Source: Jiella marina (GTDB lineage: Bacteria > Pseudomonadota > Alphaproteobacteria > Rhizobiales > Rhizobiaceae). Taken from it: 64,000 bases of DNA. A program made the position numbers and the translations under genes. The stretch lies in the NCBI RefSeq assembly GCF_024359545.1, contig NZ_JAKQZG010000005.1, forward strand, positions 62,001 to 126,000. The letters run 5' to 3'. The notes under the pieces are model-generated. The model worked only from the letters and a program-made list of their open reading frames with translations. It had not been told where the DNA came from and searched no databases. Shown one piece after another: positions 16,919 to 25,497 of this stretch (positions within the stretch are counted from its first letter, which is position 1; each line of letters begins with the position of its first letter).

Positions 16919-17971
16919 TTAGTTCGCGCCGACTTTGAGGCTCTGCCAGAGCTTCAGATATTCTTCGCGCTGCTCATCGGTGATGGGCTCCTGGAACTGG
17001 ACCCGCTCGGCGATCTCCGGTGTGCCCATGACCGCGCGGTTGAACGCATCCTCCGGCAGGGCCGCCACGGCCCGCCTGCTCGCCGACACCGGCGCGCCGA
17101 CCGTCTCGTCCCATTCGGTGTAGAACTCGGGCGAGAGCATGTAGTTGATGAACTTGTGCGCACTCTCGACATTGTCGGAGCCTTGCGAAATGGCGAAACT
17201 GTCGAGCCAGCCCACCGCGCCTTCCTCGGGAACGGCGAGGGTGACGGGCAGATTGAACTTGGTCTGCGCGCGGCCGGCGGAGCCGGACCAGTAGGTGCCG
17301 AGATCGATCTGGTTCGAGGCAATCATCTGATTCCAGTCGTTCTCCGATGACCAGAATGTGCGGATGTTCGGCAGAAGCTCGCTCAGTGAGGACTTGACGG
17401 CATCCATGTCCTCGACGTCGTTGATGTTCTGGCCGGTGGCCAGCGCTCCGAGCTGGATCGCCTCGACGGCGTCGTCACGGATGGTCACGCGCCCCTTGTG
17501 CTCATCCTTCCACATCTCCTTGATGGACGTCGGCGCCGTCTCGAAGGCCTTGTCGTTGATGGCGATGGTTGTCAGGCCCCAGGTCCAGGGCACGCCATAG
17601 GTGTTGCCATCGACGTTGAGCATCGGCGACTGGGCGGTCGACTCGTCGATGTCGCCGTAATTCTCGATCTTCGCGGTGTCGATCGGCTGGACCAGATCCT
17701 CGTCGAGCGCCTGCTGCATGAAGGCGGCGTTGATCATCACCACGTCGTAGAGGCCGGGATTGGTCCTCAGCTTCGTCAGCATCTCCTGTTCGGAGTTGAA
17801 GAAGTCGTTGACGACCGTATCGCCCGTCATCTTCTCGAACGCTTCGGTCGCAAAGGGCTCGTCGGCGCCATAGCCTTTCCAGTTGAGGACGTGCAGTTCC
17901 GCTGCCGTCGCCATTTGCGCTGTCCCGAGAAGTCCGAGCCCTGCAAGAATTGCCGTCGTATGTCTTTTCAT
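16919..17971 (-). CDS. ABC transporter substrate-binding protein, PotD-like
   Basis: Periplasmic binding protein of 350 residues. The signal peptide is MKRHTTAILAGLGLLG to about ATAA, and the mature protein opens with LHVLNWKGYGADEP, the form typical of extracellular solute-binding family 1 polyamine-type proteins. The ATG ending at 17971 has an AAAGGAAAC site; the frame is open further upstream to 18421, but that overlaps the PfkB gene. The ligand may not be a polyamine, because the operon also encodes a ribosyl-hydrolase and a sugar kinase. Confidence 0.9.
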   Translation of the reverse strand: MKRHTTAILAGLGLLGTAQMATAAELHVLNWKGYGADEPFATEAFEKMTGDTVVNDFFNSEQEMLTKLRTNPGLYDVVMINAAFMQQALDEDLVQPIDTAKIENYGDIDESTAQSPMLNVDGNTYGVPWTWGLTTIAINDKAFETAPTSIKEMWKDEHKGRVTIRDDAVEAIQLGALATGQNINDVEDMDAVKSSLSELLPNIRTFWSSENDWNQMIASNQIDLGTYWSGSAGRAQTKFNLPVTLAVPEEGAVGWLDSFAISQGSDNVESAHKFINYMLSPEFYTEWDETVGAPVSASRRAVAALPEDAFNRAVMGTPEIAERVQFQEPITDEQREEYLKLWQSLKVGAN

Positions 17972-18003
17972 CGCATGTTTCCTTTCGATCGGTCGTGGCC
18001 GGT

Positions 18004-18972
18004 TCAGTGACCCATTGTGGTCTTGCCGGTTCTTTGCCGGCCTTGGTCCGCAGCGGACAGGAAGTCGATGATCTCGTCGTGGTGCGGCCCGGATGCGCCG
18101 CCGCGCCGCGTGACCTTGATCGCCGAGGCCGCATTGGCGTAGCGCACGGCCTCGGCCGGTCGTGCGCCGCGGGAAAGAGCGCTGACGAAGGCGCCGACAT
18201 GGGTATCGCCGGCGCCGTTTGTGTCGACGGCCGCAACGGCGAAGCCGGGCACGGTCTCGCGGACCCCGTCGCGCAGGATGAGTTCGGCGCCCTTTTCGCC
18301 GTCGCGAAGCACGATGCCCTGGCCGCAAGGCATCGCGTTTTCGAGCAGGGCCGATGTATCCTCGCCCGATCCATCGGCCCGCGTCATGGCCGCGATCTCG
18401 CGCCGGTTCGCACTCAGCCACGTTGTGCAGGCCAGGATGCGATCGAGGATTTCTCCGGGAATTTCGGCGATGACCGGCGTCGGGTCGAAAACGACGGAGA
18501 CGCCGGGCATGAGGTCTTCGACGAGAGAAAGCACGGCGTCACGGCTTCCAGGATAGGAAAGGACATAGCCGCTGACGGCGACGTAATCCCCCGGCGACAG
18601 GTGCTCGTTGAGCATGCCGAGATCCGCCATGCGCGCCTCGGCCCCCGGAAAGGAGACGAAAGACCGTTCGGCATCCGGCGTGATGAGGACGACGCAATTG
18701 CCGCTGTCGGCCTCTTCAACGGGAGGGAGAAGGACGTCGATCGCTTCGGCCGCGAGAAATGCCCGGAGCCTGTCGCCGTCGGGCCCGGTGCCGAGGGCGC
18801 CGCCGCACGCCGTGGCAAGGCCTGTCCGACGGGCGGCCACCATCATGTTGACGGCACCGCCGGGAAGCCGCTCGAAGCTCGTCGCGAGAAGCTCGGCCGC
18901 CCGTTCGGGAAGCTGCGGAACCCGATAGACATAGTCCATCACCGCCCCGCCGATATGGACGAGCCGCGCCAT
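18004..18972 (-). CDS. PfkB-family carbohydrate/nucleoside kinase
   Basis: Ribokinase-type kinase, 322 residues, from the ATG ending at 18972. The PfkB N-terminal signature is visible around GGAVNMMVAARRTGL (about residue 37), and the C-terminal signature around DTNGAGDTHVGAFVSALSRG contains the catalytic Asp in GAGD. The start lies two bases beyond the stop of the ADP-ribosylglycohydrolase gene, so the two are co-translated. Ribokinase relatives phosphorylate ribose, nucleosides or similar sugars; the upstream hydrolase would release a ribose-containing product, so ribose is the simplest guess. Confidence 0.88.
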   Translation of the reverse strand: MARLVHIGGAVMDYVYRVPQLPERAAELLATSFERLPGGAVNMMVAARRTGLATACGGALGTGPDGDRLRAFLAAEAIDVLLPPVEEADSGNCVVLITPDAERSFVSFPGAEARMADLGMLNEHLSPGDYVAVSGYVLSYPGSRDAVLSLVEDLMPGVSVVFDPTPVIAEIPGEILDRILACTTWLSANRREIAAMTRADGSGEDTSALLENAMPCGQGIVLRDGEKGAELILRDGVRETVPGFAVAAVDTNGAGDTHVGAFVSALSRGARPAEAVRYANAASAIKVTRRGGASGPHHDEIIDFLSAADQGRQRTGKTTMGH

Positions 18973-18974
18973 TC

Positions 18975-20009
18975 TCAGAGCCCGCTCGGCGTCTCGACGA
19001 GGACGCTGCGCTGCGTCAGCAGACGACGCGCCAGGTCTTCGGTGAATGTCAGGTCGATGCCTTTCAGTTCTTGGACGTGCTCGTCCGGGAGGTTCGCCAT
19101 CCCGGCCGCAGCACCCGCTATGGCGCCCGCAATGGCGCCGATCGTGTCGGTGTCGCCGCCGAGATTCGCTGCGATGACCGCGGCGCGCCAGGGGTCGCCA
19201 TTCGCGGCCGCCACCACCGCAAAGGCGGCGGGGATCGATTCCTGCGAGGCAACGGATGTGCCGACGAGTTCGATGATCGCAGTGATCGCGGTGTGCTCGT
19301 TGACGCCGGCCACCAGTTCGCGCGCCCAGACGATCCGGGCTGCGATGTCGGGGGCGGCCGTCCATGCACCGACGCTGCGGGCGGCCCGGGCAGCCTCGAT
19401 CCCGCATTCGGCGGCCTCGTTCCAGCCGCGACCGTCGATCGCCGCGCTGATCGCCGCTGCGACGGCCGAGGCCGAGGCGATGGCGACGCTGGTCGCATGG
19501 GTGGCGACGCAGGTGTCCTCGACCTTCGCCACCAGCCGATCCAGCGGAACCACCGGCATCATGATGCCGACCGGTGCGATGCGCATGGCCGCGCCGTTGG
19601 TCGTGCCTTCCCGGCCGGCCTCTTCCGGCGCCGTGCCGGCGCGGATCAGGTCGATCGCGCGCTTGGTGGAGGGGCCGAGCAGATCATAGCTGCCACGGGC
19701 CTTGACGTCGGCCTCCCAGGCAAGCAGCCGCTCGACCCAGGCCGCATGGTCGAACCGCTCTCCACTCTCCAGAAGCTGCTCCGCGAGCAGCAGTGTCTGT
19801 TCGGTGTCGTCGGTGATCATGCCGGCCGGCAGTCCCTTCGACACCGGATGATCGGCGGTCGGAGGCAGGAAGCGAGCCACGTGGCCGTAGTCGTTCCGGA
19901 TCTCTTGCGGCGAGAGCAATTGCGTCGGCATGCCGAGCGCGTCGCCGAGGGCGCCGCCGACGAGTGCGCCCATGGCACGGTCCAATTGGATGCTGTTCAC
20001 GTCGGACAT
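18975..20009 (-). CDS. ADP-ribosylglycohydrolase-family protein (DraG-like)
   Basis: Hydrolase of the ADP-ribosylglycohydrolase superfamily, 344 residues, all-helical. The dimetal ligands are in the paired motifs GMITDDTEQTLLLAE (near residue 65) and NLGGDTDTIGAIAGAIAGA (near residue 285). Family members cleave N- or O-glycosidic bonds to ribose in ADP-ribosylated proteins, ADP-ribosyl compounds or related small molecules. Its place in an uptake operon, next to a PfkB kinase and under a GntR regulator, argues for a small-molecule ribosyl substrate rather than protein de-ADP-ribosylation. It follows gntR by four bases. Confidence 0.87.
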   Translation of the reverse strand: MSDVNSIQLDRAMGALVGGALGDALGMPTQLLSPQEIRNDYGHVARFLPPTADHPVSKGLPAGMITDDTEQTLLLAEQLLESGERFDHAAWVERLLAWEADVKARGSYDLLGPSTKRAIDLIRAGTAPEEAGREGTTNGAAMRIAPVGIMMPVVPLDRLVAKVEDTCVATHATSVAIASASAVAAAISAAIDGRGWNEAAECGIEAARAARSVGAWTAAPDIAARIVWARELVAGVNEHTAITAIIELVGTSVASQESIPAAFAVVAAANGDPWRAAVIAANLGGDTDTIGAIAGAIAGAAAGMANLPDEHVQELKGIDLTFTEDLARRLLTQRSVLVETPSGL

Positions 20010-20013
20010 GCCT

Positions 20014-20736
20014 TCAGAACTCTCGATGCAATGCGAAATGGGACGGGTTGAGGAGGCTGGTGATGTGTTCCATCACCTGGCCTTCGCGGGTTCGGATGAC
20101 CCGGCGGGTGCGCAGGAACATCGTGCCGGGCTCACAGCTCAGGATCGCGGCGTCCTCCGCATTGAGGGCAACGACATCGATCCATTCCTCGCCATGGTCG
20201 GGAAAGAGGCCCGCCTCTCTGAGCGTCGCGTGCAGCGAGCCGTCGCGCAGGCCGCGCACGGGCAGATTCTCGATCTCCGGGATCATCGGAATGCGTGAAT
20301 GCTCAATCGAGATGGCATGGCCGTCGTCGGCATTGGTCCGAGCGCGGTCGAGCGCGATGAACTCCGCACTTTCCAAGCCCAGTGTCTCGGCAAGCGACGG
20401 GTCCGAGATGATCTCCAGTCGAAGCGTGCGTGTAACGGCGTTCGCACCGGCTTTCTCCAAGGCCTCGGTCCATCCCGCCTCGTCGGCGACGACGTTGCCG
20501 TCGAACGTCACGAAGGAGCCGATGCCGACGCTGGTTGTGATCAGGCCGCGCCGCGACAGTTCGCTGAGACCCTTGCGGATTGTCGATCGGCTCACGGCGA
20601 AGCGGCGCACGAGCTCGTTCTCGCTCTGAAGCTGGGCGCCATGGGCCAGCCGCCCCGAGCGGATCTCGTCCTCAAGGATCTGGGCGATCTTTTCCGGTTT
20701 GCCGGAGGCGATCGAGGCGGAAGCGAGCCGTCGCAC
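20014..20736 (-). CDS. GntR-family (HutC/UTRA subfamily) regulator
   Basis: Regulator of 240 residues: a GntR winged-helix DNA-binding domain (SENELVRRFAVSRSTIRKGL, about residues 38-57) followed by a UTRA ligand-binding domain to the end. It begins with GTG at 20736 and is the first gene of the operon with the ADP-ribosylglycohydrolase, PfkB kinase and PotABCD-like importer, so it probably senses the imported compound or a breakdown product. Three direct ACCTGT elements lie immediately upstream and are the likely autoregulatory site. Confidence 0.87.
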   Translation of the reverse strand: MRRLASASIASGKPEKIAQILEDEIRSGRLAHGAQLQSENELVRRFAVSRSTIRKGLSELSRRGLITTSVGIGSFVTFDGNVVADEAGWTEALEKAGANAVTRTLRLEIISDPSLAETLGLESAEFIALDRARTNADDGHAISIEHSRIPMIPEIENLPVRGLRDGSLHATLREAGLFPDHGEEWIDVVALNAEDAAILSCEPGTMFLRTRRVIRTREGQVMEHITSLLNPSHFALHREF

Positions 20737-20746
20737 TTCTGTTTGA

Positions 20747-20775
20747 ACCTGTCTAAAATACCTGTATGAACCTGT
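20747..20775 (-). promoter_or_regulatory. Triple ACCTGT repeat upstream of gntR operon
   Basis: ACCTGT occurs at 20747-20752, 20760-20765 and 20770-20775 (ACAGGT on the transcribed side) in an AT-rich pocket 11 to 39 bases before the GTG start. The last two are spaced by 10 bases, one helical turn. Likely a GntR operator overlapping the promoter; the transcript leader must then be very short. Confidence 0.5.
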
Positions 20776-20782
20776 ATAAAAT

Positions 20783-21158
20783 CCTCACGCCGTCCGCTTG
20801 TCAATCTCGACCATGCCGAATTTCAACGAGAGGGGCGGCCGGTTATCGCTCTTGCAACGAGGTCCTGCTGGTCCCGTCAGTGAGGAGGACGCGGCATGTA
20901 TGAGGAAATGCTGGAAGCCGGCGGTAAGTCGGTTCGGCTCCTCGGCCACGTGCCGGTGCAAAAGCCTCATACCAATCCGGCTGAGGCTGGATTGCGCTTG
21001 CTCTCAAACGTCCTTGAGACAGGCTGAGCATTGACGCTGTTGCGCCGAGACCTGAACCCGGTCTCTCAGGCCCGACGTGCTCGGTCCCTCAAGGCTGCGC
21101 CATATGGGTCTTGCCAGAAAGCGGCGGGAGCACTGGAAATTCTCCCGCCTCGTCAGCG
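20783..21158. other. Intergenic stretch, no gene supported
   Basis: About 375 bases between the divergently placed gntR start and the Rieske oxygenase stop. I see no convincing reading frame. The only structure I can support is the terminator hairpin at 21123-21149. Confidence 0.5.
21123..21149 (-). terminator. Terminator after the Rieske oxygenase gene
   Basis: GGCGGGAG (21123-21130) pairs with CTCCCGCC (21142-21149), loop 11 bases, beginning nine bases after the stop on the minus strand, and followed in that direction by GCTTTCT. Confidence 0.6.
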
Positions 21159-22295
21159 CTAACCGTTCACGCAACGAGAGATGTATTGGGCGAAGTCGAA
21201 GTTCGGCCGTTCCAGGTGGGAGAGGGGGCCGGCTTCGGCAAGGCCGCCGAGGAGACCGCGATAGACCCGCTCGGTGCAGCCACGATCCTCGTCATTGACC
21301 CTTTCGAGCATCGCCTTGACGGTTTCGAGCTGGGCCGGCGCCTTCGGGTCGGCCATGTAGGGTGCCGACATGCCGCCGCCCCAGATGATGCGCACCTTGC
21401 CCGGGCCTTCGGGATGGAGGCTCAGATACCAGAAATAGCCAGGGGTGATCGAGATCATCAACGAAGGATAGATCGCGAAGAGCCACGTGGTCCGGCGCTC
21501 GTCGCCCTTGAGCCGCGTGTCGTCCGGATGGGCGAGCGACAGGGGCACGGCATCATTGCGCAGGATGGTGTGCCAGTTGAAGGCTTCCTTGCCTTCCGGA
21601 AGAACCATCTCGTTGATGTCCGTCGAGCCGCCGATCGTCGCGCGATGGCAGATCGGCAGATGATAGCTCTCCATGAAGTTCTCGGCGAGAACCTTCCAGT
21701 TCGTGTCCCAGACATGGTTCTCGCGGAAGGTTTCCGAATAGCTGGCAAGATCGAGATGCTCGATCATGGCGGCCGCCTCGGCGAGCTTTTCAGACGGCGG
21801 CGGCGTATCGGGGCTCAGCGTGACCATGATGAAGCCAAGCCATTCCTCGCAGCGCACCTCGGGCAGTTTGACGTCCGCCTTGCAGAAGCTCTCATTGCGG
21901 GTCATGGCCGGCGCGCCGCGCAGCGAGCCGTCAAGATTGTAGGTCCAGGCGTGGTAGGGGCAGACGATCGCCTTCGTGTTGCCGCGCCCTTCCAGCAGCA
22001 CCGACATGCGGTGCCGGCAGACATTCGACATCGCCCGCAACTGGCCGTCACGATCGCGCAGCACGATGATCGGCTCGTCCGCGATCTCCATGGTCAGGTA
22101 GTCGCCCGGGTTCTTCAGCGCGTCGACCCGACCGGCGCAGACCCACTCCTTCGAGAAGATGTGCTCCAGTTCGAGCTTCAGGAACTCCTCGGAGGTATAG
22201 ACCGAGCGCGGCATTGCGTGAGCGCGCTCGAAAGGAACAGACACATTGGCGGCGAGTTCGTCTGCGGGCATCTGAACAGGCGTGTGGATGTTCAT
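21159..22295 (-). CDS. Rieske-type aromatic-ring-hydroxylating oxygenase, alpha subunit
   Basis: Terminal oxygenase of about 378 residues. The Rieske [2Fe-2S] ligands are in NVCRHRMSVL and VCPYHAWTYN (residues about 90-120). The mononuclear iron site is in NWKVLAENFMESYHLPICH (two His), with the third acidic ligand expected in the C-terminal third. This group includes ring hydroxylases and the N-demethylases of glycine betaine and stachydrine. No reductase gene is next to it. I choose the ATG ending at 22295, which has GAAGG eight bases upstream; a GTG lies three codons earlier. A HutC-like palindrome lies just upstream, and the gene heads the histidine-utilisation region, so a histidine-derived or guanidino substrate is possible. 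Confidence 0.85.
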   Translation of the reverse strand: MNIHTPVQMPADELAANVSVPFERAHAMPRSVYTSEEFLKLELEHIFSKEWVCAGRVDALKNPGDYLTMEIADEPIIVLRDRDGQLRAMSNVCRHRMSVLLEGRGNTKAIVCPYHAWTYNLDGSLRGAPAMTRNESFCKADVKLPEVRCEEWLGFIMVTLSPDTPPPSEKLAEAAAMIEHLDLASYSETFRENHVWDTNWKVLAENFMESYHLPICHRATIGGSTDINEMVLPEGKEAFNWHTILRNDAVPLSLAHPDDTRLKGDERRTTWLFAIYPSLMISITPGYFWYLSLHPEGPGKVRIIWGGGMSAPYMADPKAPAQLETVKAMLERVNDEDRGCTERVYRGLLGGLAEAGPLSHLERPNFDFAQYISRCVNG

Positions 22296-22313
22296 GTCGA
22301 GCACCTTCGCTGG

Positions 22314-22329
22314 ATATGTCTATGCATAA
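22314..22329. promoter_or_regulatory. HutC-type operator candidate before the Rieske gene
   Basis: ATATGTCTATGCATAA is an imperfect 16-base palindrome, matching the arms of the sites at 28856-28871 and 30391-30406 (shared core TATGYCT-A). It lies 19 to 34 bases before the chosen start codon. A second imperfect palindrome, CCATATGCCGTATGG, lies about ten bases farther upstream. Confidence 0.5.
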
Positions 22330-22461
22330 CGATGCACCCATATGCCGTATGGCGCAATGGGTGTTTTGAGGTATGAGACCGCGCCTCCGCCGCTGCAAGA
22401 TCGCACTTCACTGCGACAACCTCCCCATGGATAACGACGGCCCTCGGCCCTGCTGCCGCCC

Positions 22462-23511
22462 CTAGTCAGCCTTCTTCGCCGCCATGCCTTCCGCCATGAC
22501 GCACAGCAGCTCGAACATCATCGTCGCGCCGGTCAGCGCGGTGATCCCGCTCGGGTCGAGCGGCGGTGACACCTCGACGACGTCCGCACCGACGATGTTC
22601 ACGCCGGAGAGCATGCGCACCAGGCTCTGGGCCTCGAAACTCGTGATGCCGCCGATCTCGGGAGTGCCGGTACCCGGTGCATAGGCCGGGTCGATCACGT
22701 CGATGTCGAACGAGACATAGGTCTCGTCCGCGCCGACCAGGGCCTTCGCCTCGGCCATCACGTCGGCGAGGCCGCGCTTGCGCAACTCCTCGATGAAGAC
22801 AAGGCGAATGCCGACATCGCGCGCCCAGTCGTAGTTCGTCCCATGCGAGATCGCACCGCGCAGGCCGATCTGGATCATGCGCTCCGGATCGAGCAGACCC
22901 TCCTCGACGGCGCGGCGGAAGGGCGTGCCGTGATTGTATTTCGTGCCGAAGATCTCGTCATAGGTATCGGTGTGCGCGTCGAAATGGATGAGCGCGCGGG
23001 GGCTGCCTTTGTGGAGGCCCCGCAGGACCGGAAGCGTGATCAGATGATCGCCGCCCGCCGTCAGCGGCACGGCGCCGGCATCGCGGATCTGTTCGAAAAA
23101 CCCCGTGATGGCGGCAAGGCTCTCCTCCTTGTCGACGGGATTGACCGGTGAATCGCCGCAATCGGCCACGCGCAACAGGTCGAAGGGCGAGGTGAGGCTC
23201 ACATGATGGACGCGGCGGCAAAGGCTCGACTGGTTCCGGATCTCGCGGGGCCCGTGGCGCGGCCCCGTGCGATTGGTGGTGCCGCCGTCGAAGGGGACGC
23301 CAACGAGTGCGATATCCACCCCGCCGGGGGAGGCTGCCGGAAGCCGCATGAAGGTCGAGGCGCCCGCAAAGCGGGGAATGGCGCCGGCATCAAGCGGCTG
23401 GAAATGCGAGAGATCGGACAAGCGTTTCAAACCTTCTTTGATGGGAGATTGGTGTGCCAGGGAGAGACGGGAGCGTCGCTGCGCCGCGACAGCGTCCACC
23501 CCGTTCGGCAT
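22462..23511 (-). CDS. Ureohydrolase (agmatinase/guanidino-acid hydrolase family)
   Basis: Binuclear-manganese ureohydrolase, up to 349 residues. Metal ligands sit in GGDHLITLP, FDAHTDTYD and SFDIDVIDPAYAPGTGTPEI. Such enzymes remove urea from agmatine or from guanidino acids such as guanidinobutyrate and guanidinopropionate. The start is uncertain: ATG at 23511 opens the frame, but TTG codons near 23430 with AAGAAGG in front are also possible and would leave a more typical length. It is divergent from a second ureohydrolase at 23616. HutF and HutG are both present, so it is not needed for formiminoglutamate hydrolysis. Substrate unassigned. Confidence 0.82.
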   Translation of the reverse strand: MPNGVDAVAAQRRSRLSLAHQSPIKEGLKRLSDLSHFQPLDAGAIPRFAGASTFMRLPAASPGGVDIALVGVPFDGGTTNRTGPRHGPREIRNQSSLCRRVHHVSLTSPFDLLRVADCGDSPVNPVDKEESLAAITGFFEQIRDAGAVPLTAGGDHLITLPVLRGLHKGSPRALIHFDAHTDTYDEIFGTKYNHGTPFRRAVEEGLLDPERMIQIGLRGAISHGTNYDWARDVGIRLVFIEELRKRGLADVMAEAKALVGADETYVSFDIDVIDPAYAPGTGTPEIGGITSFEAQSLVRMLSGVNIVGADVVEVSPPLDPSGITALTGATMMFELLCVMAEGMAAKKAD

Positions 23512-23615
23512 TGCAACGCGATCCGGCTTGCAAGGATGCCGCGATTGGCGTTCAAGTCCAAGTCAGGGCGCAAAGTCTTGTGCGCTGCAACGCGGTGAAA
23601 CGAGTCGGCGGGAAC

Positions 23616-24668
23616 ATGGACGAAAACAAGCTCAACGCCCTTCGCGCGCGCTATTCGGGTGAGAACGAGCGGGCGATCTACGATCCGGGCTTTGCGGCCG
23701 TGGCCGACCGCCTGTTCGACAAGAAGGGAACCCGGGTCGCGCCCTATGCCGGCCTGCCGACGCTGCTCGACGTCCCCTATCGCGCGGTCGACTGGAACGC
23801 CCTCGATCTCGCCGGGCTCGACGTCGCGCTGGTCGGCGTTCCGATGGATCTCGGTGTCACCAATCGCAATGGTTCGCGTTTCGGGCCGCGCGCGCTGCGG
23901 GCGATCGAGCGCGTCGGACCCTACAACCACGTCCTGAAGACGATGCCGACGCACGAACTCGCCATCGCCGACATTGGCGATGTCCCGTTCCGCTCGCGCT
24001 TCGACGTGGCGACATCCCATGAGGACATCGAAGCCGCGGCCAGCAAGATCGCCGCGACCGGCGTCATGCCGCTCTTCGTCGGTGGCGATCACTCGATCTC
24101 CCTCCCGATCCTGAAGGCGCTCGGCGCCAAACGGCCGGTGGGGATGATCCATATCGACGCCCATTGCGATACGTCCGGACCCTATGAGGGCTGCAAGTTC
24201 CACCATGGCGGCCCGTTTCGTCAGGCGGTGCTCGACGGGGTGCTCGACCCGGAGCGCACCATCCAGATCGGCATTCGCGGCTCGTCGGAGTATCTCTGGG
24301 AGTTCTCCTATGAAAGCGGGATGACCGTCATCCATGCCGAGGAGATCGCCGATCTCGGCATCGCGGCGGTGGTCGAGAAGGCGAGGGCGGTCGCGGGCGA
24401 GGGGCCGGTCTATGTCTCCTTCGATATCGACAGTCTCGACCCGGCCTTCGCGCCTGGCACGGGCACGCCCGAGATCGGCGGCCTGTCGACGCGCGAGGCC
24501 CAGGCCATCCTGCGCGGCCTCGGCGGGCTCGACATGATCGGCGGCGATGTCGTCGAGGTCGCCCCGCAATATGATGCGACGACCAACACCGCCCATGCCG
24601 GCGCCCAGATGCTGTTCGAACTCCTGAGCCTCGCTCGCCTGTCCAAGCGCTTTGAGAGCAAGGCTTGA
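23616..24668 (+). CDS. Ureohydrolase (agmatinase/guanidino-acid hydrolase family), second copy
   Basis: A 350-residue ureohydrolase with metal motifs GGDHSISLPILK, IDAHCDTSGP and SFDIDSLDPAFAPGTGTPEI. It has a longer N-terminal extension (PYAGLPTLLDVPYRAVDW) than its divergent neighbour, similar to guanidinopropionase and guanidinobutyrase types. The ATG at 23616 is chosen because the family N-terminus begins there; the reading frame upstream overlaps the neighbour. The two copies differ markedly, so they are not a recent duplication and may use different guanidino substrates. Confidence 0.84.
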   Translation: MDENKLNALRARYSGENERAIYDPGFAAVADRLFDKKGTRVAPYAGLPTLLDVPYRAVDWNALDLAGLDVALVGVPMDLGVTNRNGSRFGPRALRAIERVGPYNHVLKTMPTHELAIADIGDVPFRSRFDVATSHEDIEAAASKIAATGVMPLFVGGDHSISLPILKALGAKRPVGMIHIDAHCDTSGPYEGCKFHHGGPFRQAVLDGVLDPERTIQIGIRGSSEYLWEFSYESGMTVIHAEEIADLGIAAVVEKARAVAGEGPVYVSFDIDSLDPAFAPGTGTPEIGGLSTREAQAILRGLGGLDMIGGDVVEVAPQYDATTNTAHAGAQMLFELLSLARLSKRFESKA

Positions 24669-24703
24669 GCCACGCGGCGGCGGTTCGGCCCGGCGGATCA
24701 TGA

Positions 24704-25450
24704 TCAGATGGCCCTAGAGGTGAAGCGCGCCGAAACCTCGTGGTCGGTTCCCGGATAGGTCAGGTTCACCGCGGTCACCGGCACGGCGTCGATCGTCGTT
24801 CGCCGTTTGATCGTGAGACACGGAGTGCCGCTTTCGATCAGAAGCTTTTCCGCGATCTCGTCATCCGCCGCGACGGCGCGGATGCGATATTCGGCGTCCG
24901 ACCAGGGAACCTTCGAGACCAGCCAGGCGCCGGGGGACAGGATCTCGAACGGCTCCTTCTCGGCCTCGGGAACGAGTTCGAGATTGATCAGCCGGTCTTC
25001 GAAGCAGAAGGGCTGGCGCGCGGCGAAATGCCGGCACACGATCGCCAGGATCCTGCCCTTCGCGCCCAGTCGCTCGGCTTCCGCGGCTCTCGGCATGCGG
25101 ATGTCGCGCGACAGGATCTCGTAGTGATAGGGCAGCCCGAGCGCTTCGACCTCGGAGCGGATGTCGACGATCGTCATGATCGCCGTATGCGACTGCGGTC
25201 GCTTGACGAAGGTCCCGGCCTTTCGGCGGCGTTCGATGAGACCGGCGGCCGCGAGCTGCGTCATCACCTTGTTGACCGTCATGCGCGAGCAGGCGAACTG
25301 CCTTGCGAGGTCCTGTTCGAAGGGGATCTGTGTGCCTGGCGGCCATTTGCCGGAGAGAATGCGCCCCTTCAGATCGTCGAGAATCGTCTGATGCAGTGAG
25401 CGGCGTTGCGGTTCCTGTGGATTTCGCGGTCGGATCTCGGTGGCGGACAT
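24704..25450 (-). CDS. hutC: Histidine-utilisation repressor HutC (GntR/UTRA)
   Basis: GntR-family repressor of 248 residues. The winged helix (LHQTILDDLKGRILSGKWPP, then QFACSRMTVNKVMTQLAAAG) occupies residues 19-85 or so; the UTRA effector domain follows and includes the FEDRLINLELVPEAE block characteristic of HutC. HutC senses urocanate and represses hut genes. The ATG ending at 25450 has AGGGATCG upstream. It sits upstream of a polar amino-acid ABC importer on the same strand and within the wider hut cluster, and palindromes matching each other occur before the Rieske gene and between hutF and hutI and before the binding protein. Confidence 0.9.
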   Translation of the reverse strand: MSATEIRPRNPQEPQRRSLHQTILDDLKGRILSGKWPPGTQIPFEQDLARQFACSRMTVNKVMTQLAAAGLIERRRKAGTFVKRPQSHTAIMTIVDIRSEVEALGLPYHYEILSRDIRMPRAAEAERLGAKGRILAIVCRHFAARQPFCFEDRLINLELVPEAEKEPFEILSPGAWLVSKVPWSDAEYRIRAVAADDEIAEKLLIESGTPCLTIKRRTTIDAVPVTAVNLTYPGTDHEVSARFTSRAI

Positions 25451-25497
25451 GCCGCGATCCCTATCAGCTGCAGGCGCGATTCGTCCCTCCATGGCCG

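Noticed and set aside
18004-19407. Longer PfkB gene starting upstream at 19407
   Set aside because: The extra 145 codons overlap the ADP-ribosylglycohydrolase gene in another frame and encode no PfkB sequence; the family N-terminus starts at 18972.
22462-24668. Ureohydrolases as formimidoylglutamase (one-step HutG)
   Set aside because: HutF and N-formylglutamate deformylase already complete the pathway in the same cluster, and the motifs fit agmatinase/guanidino-acid types equally or better.
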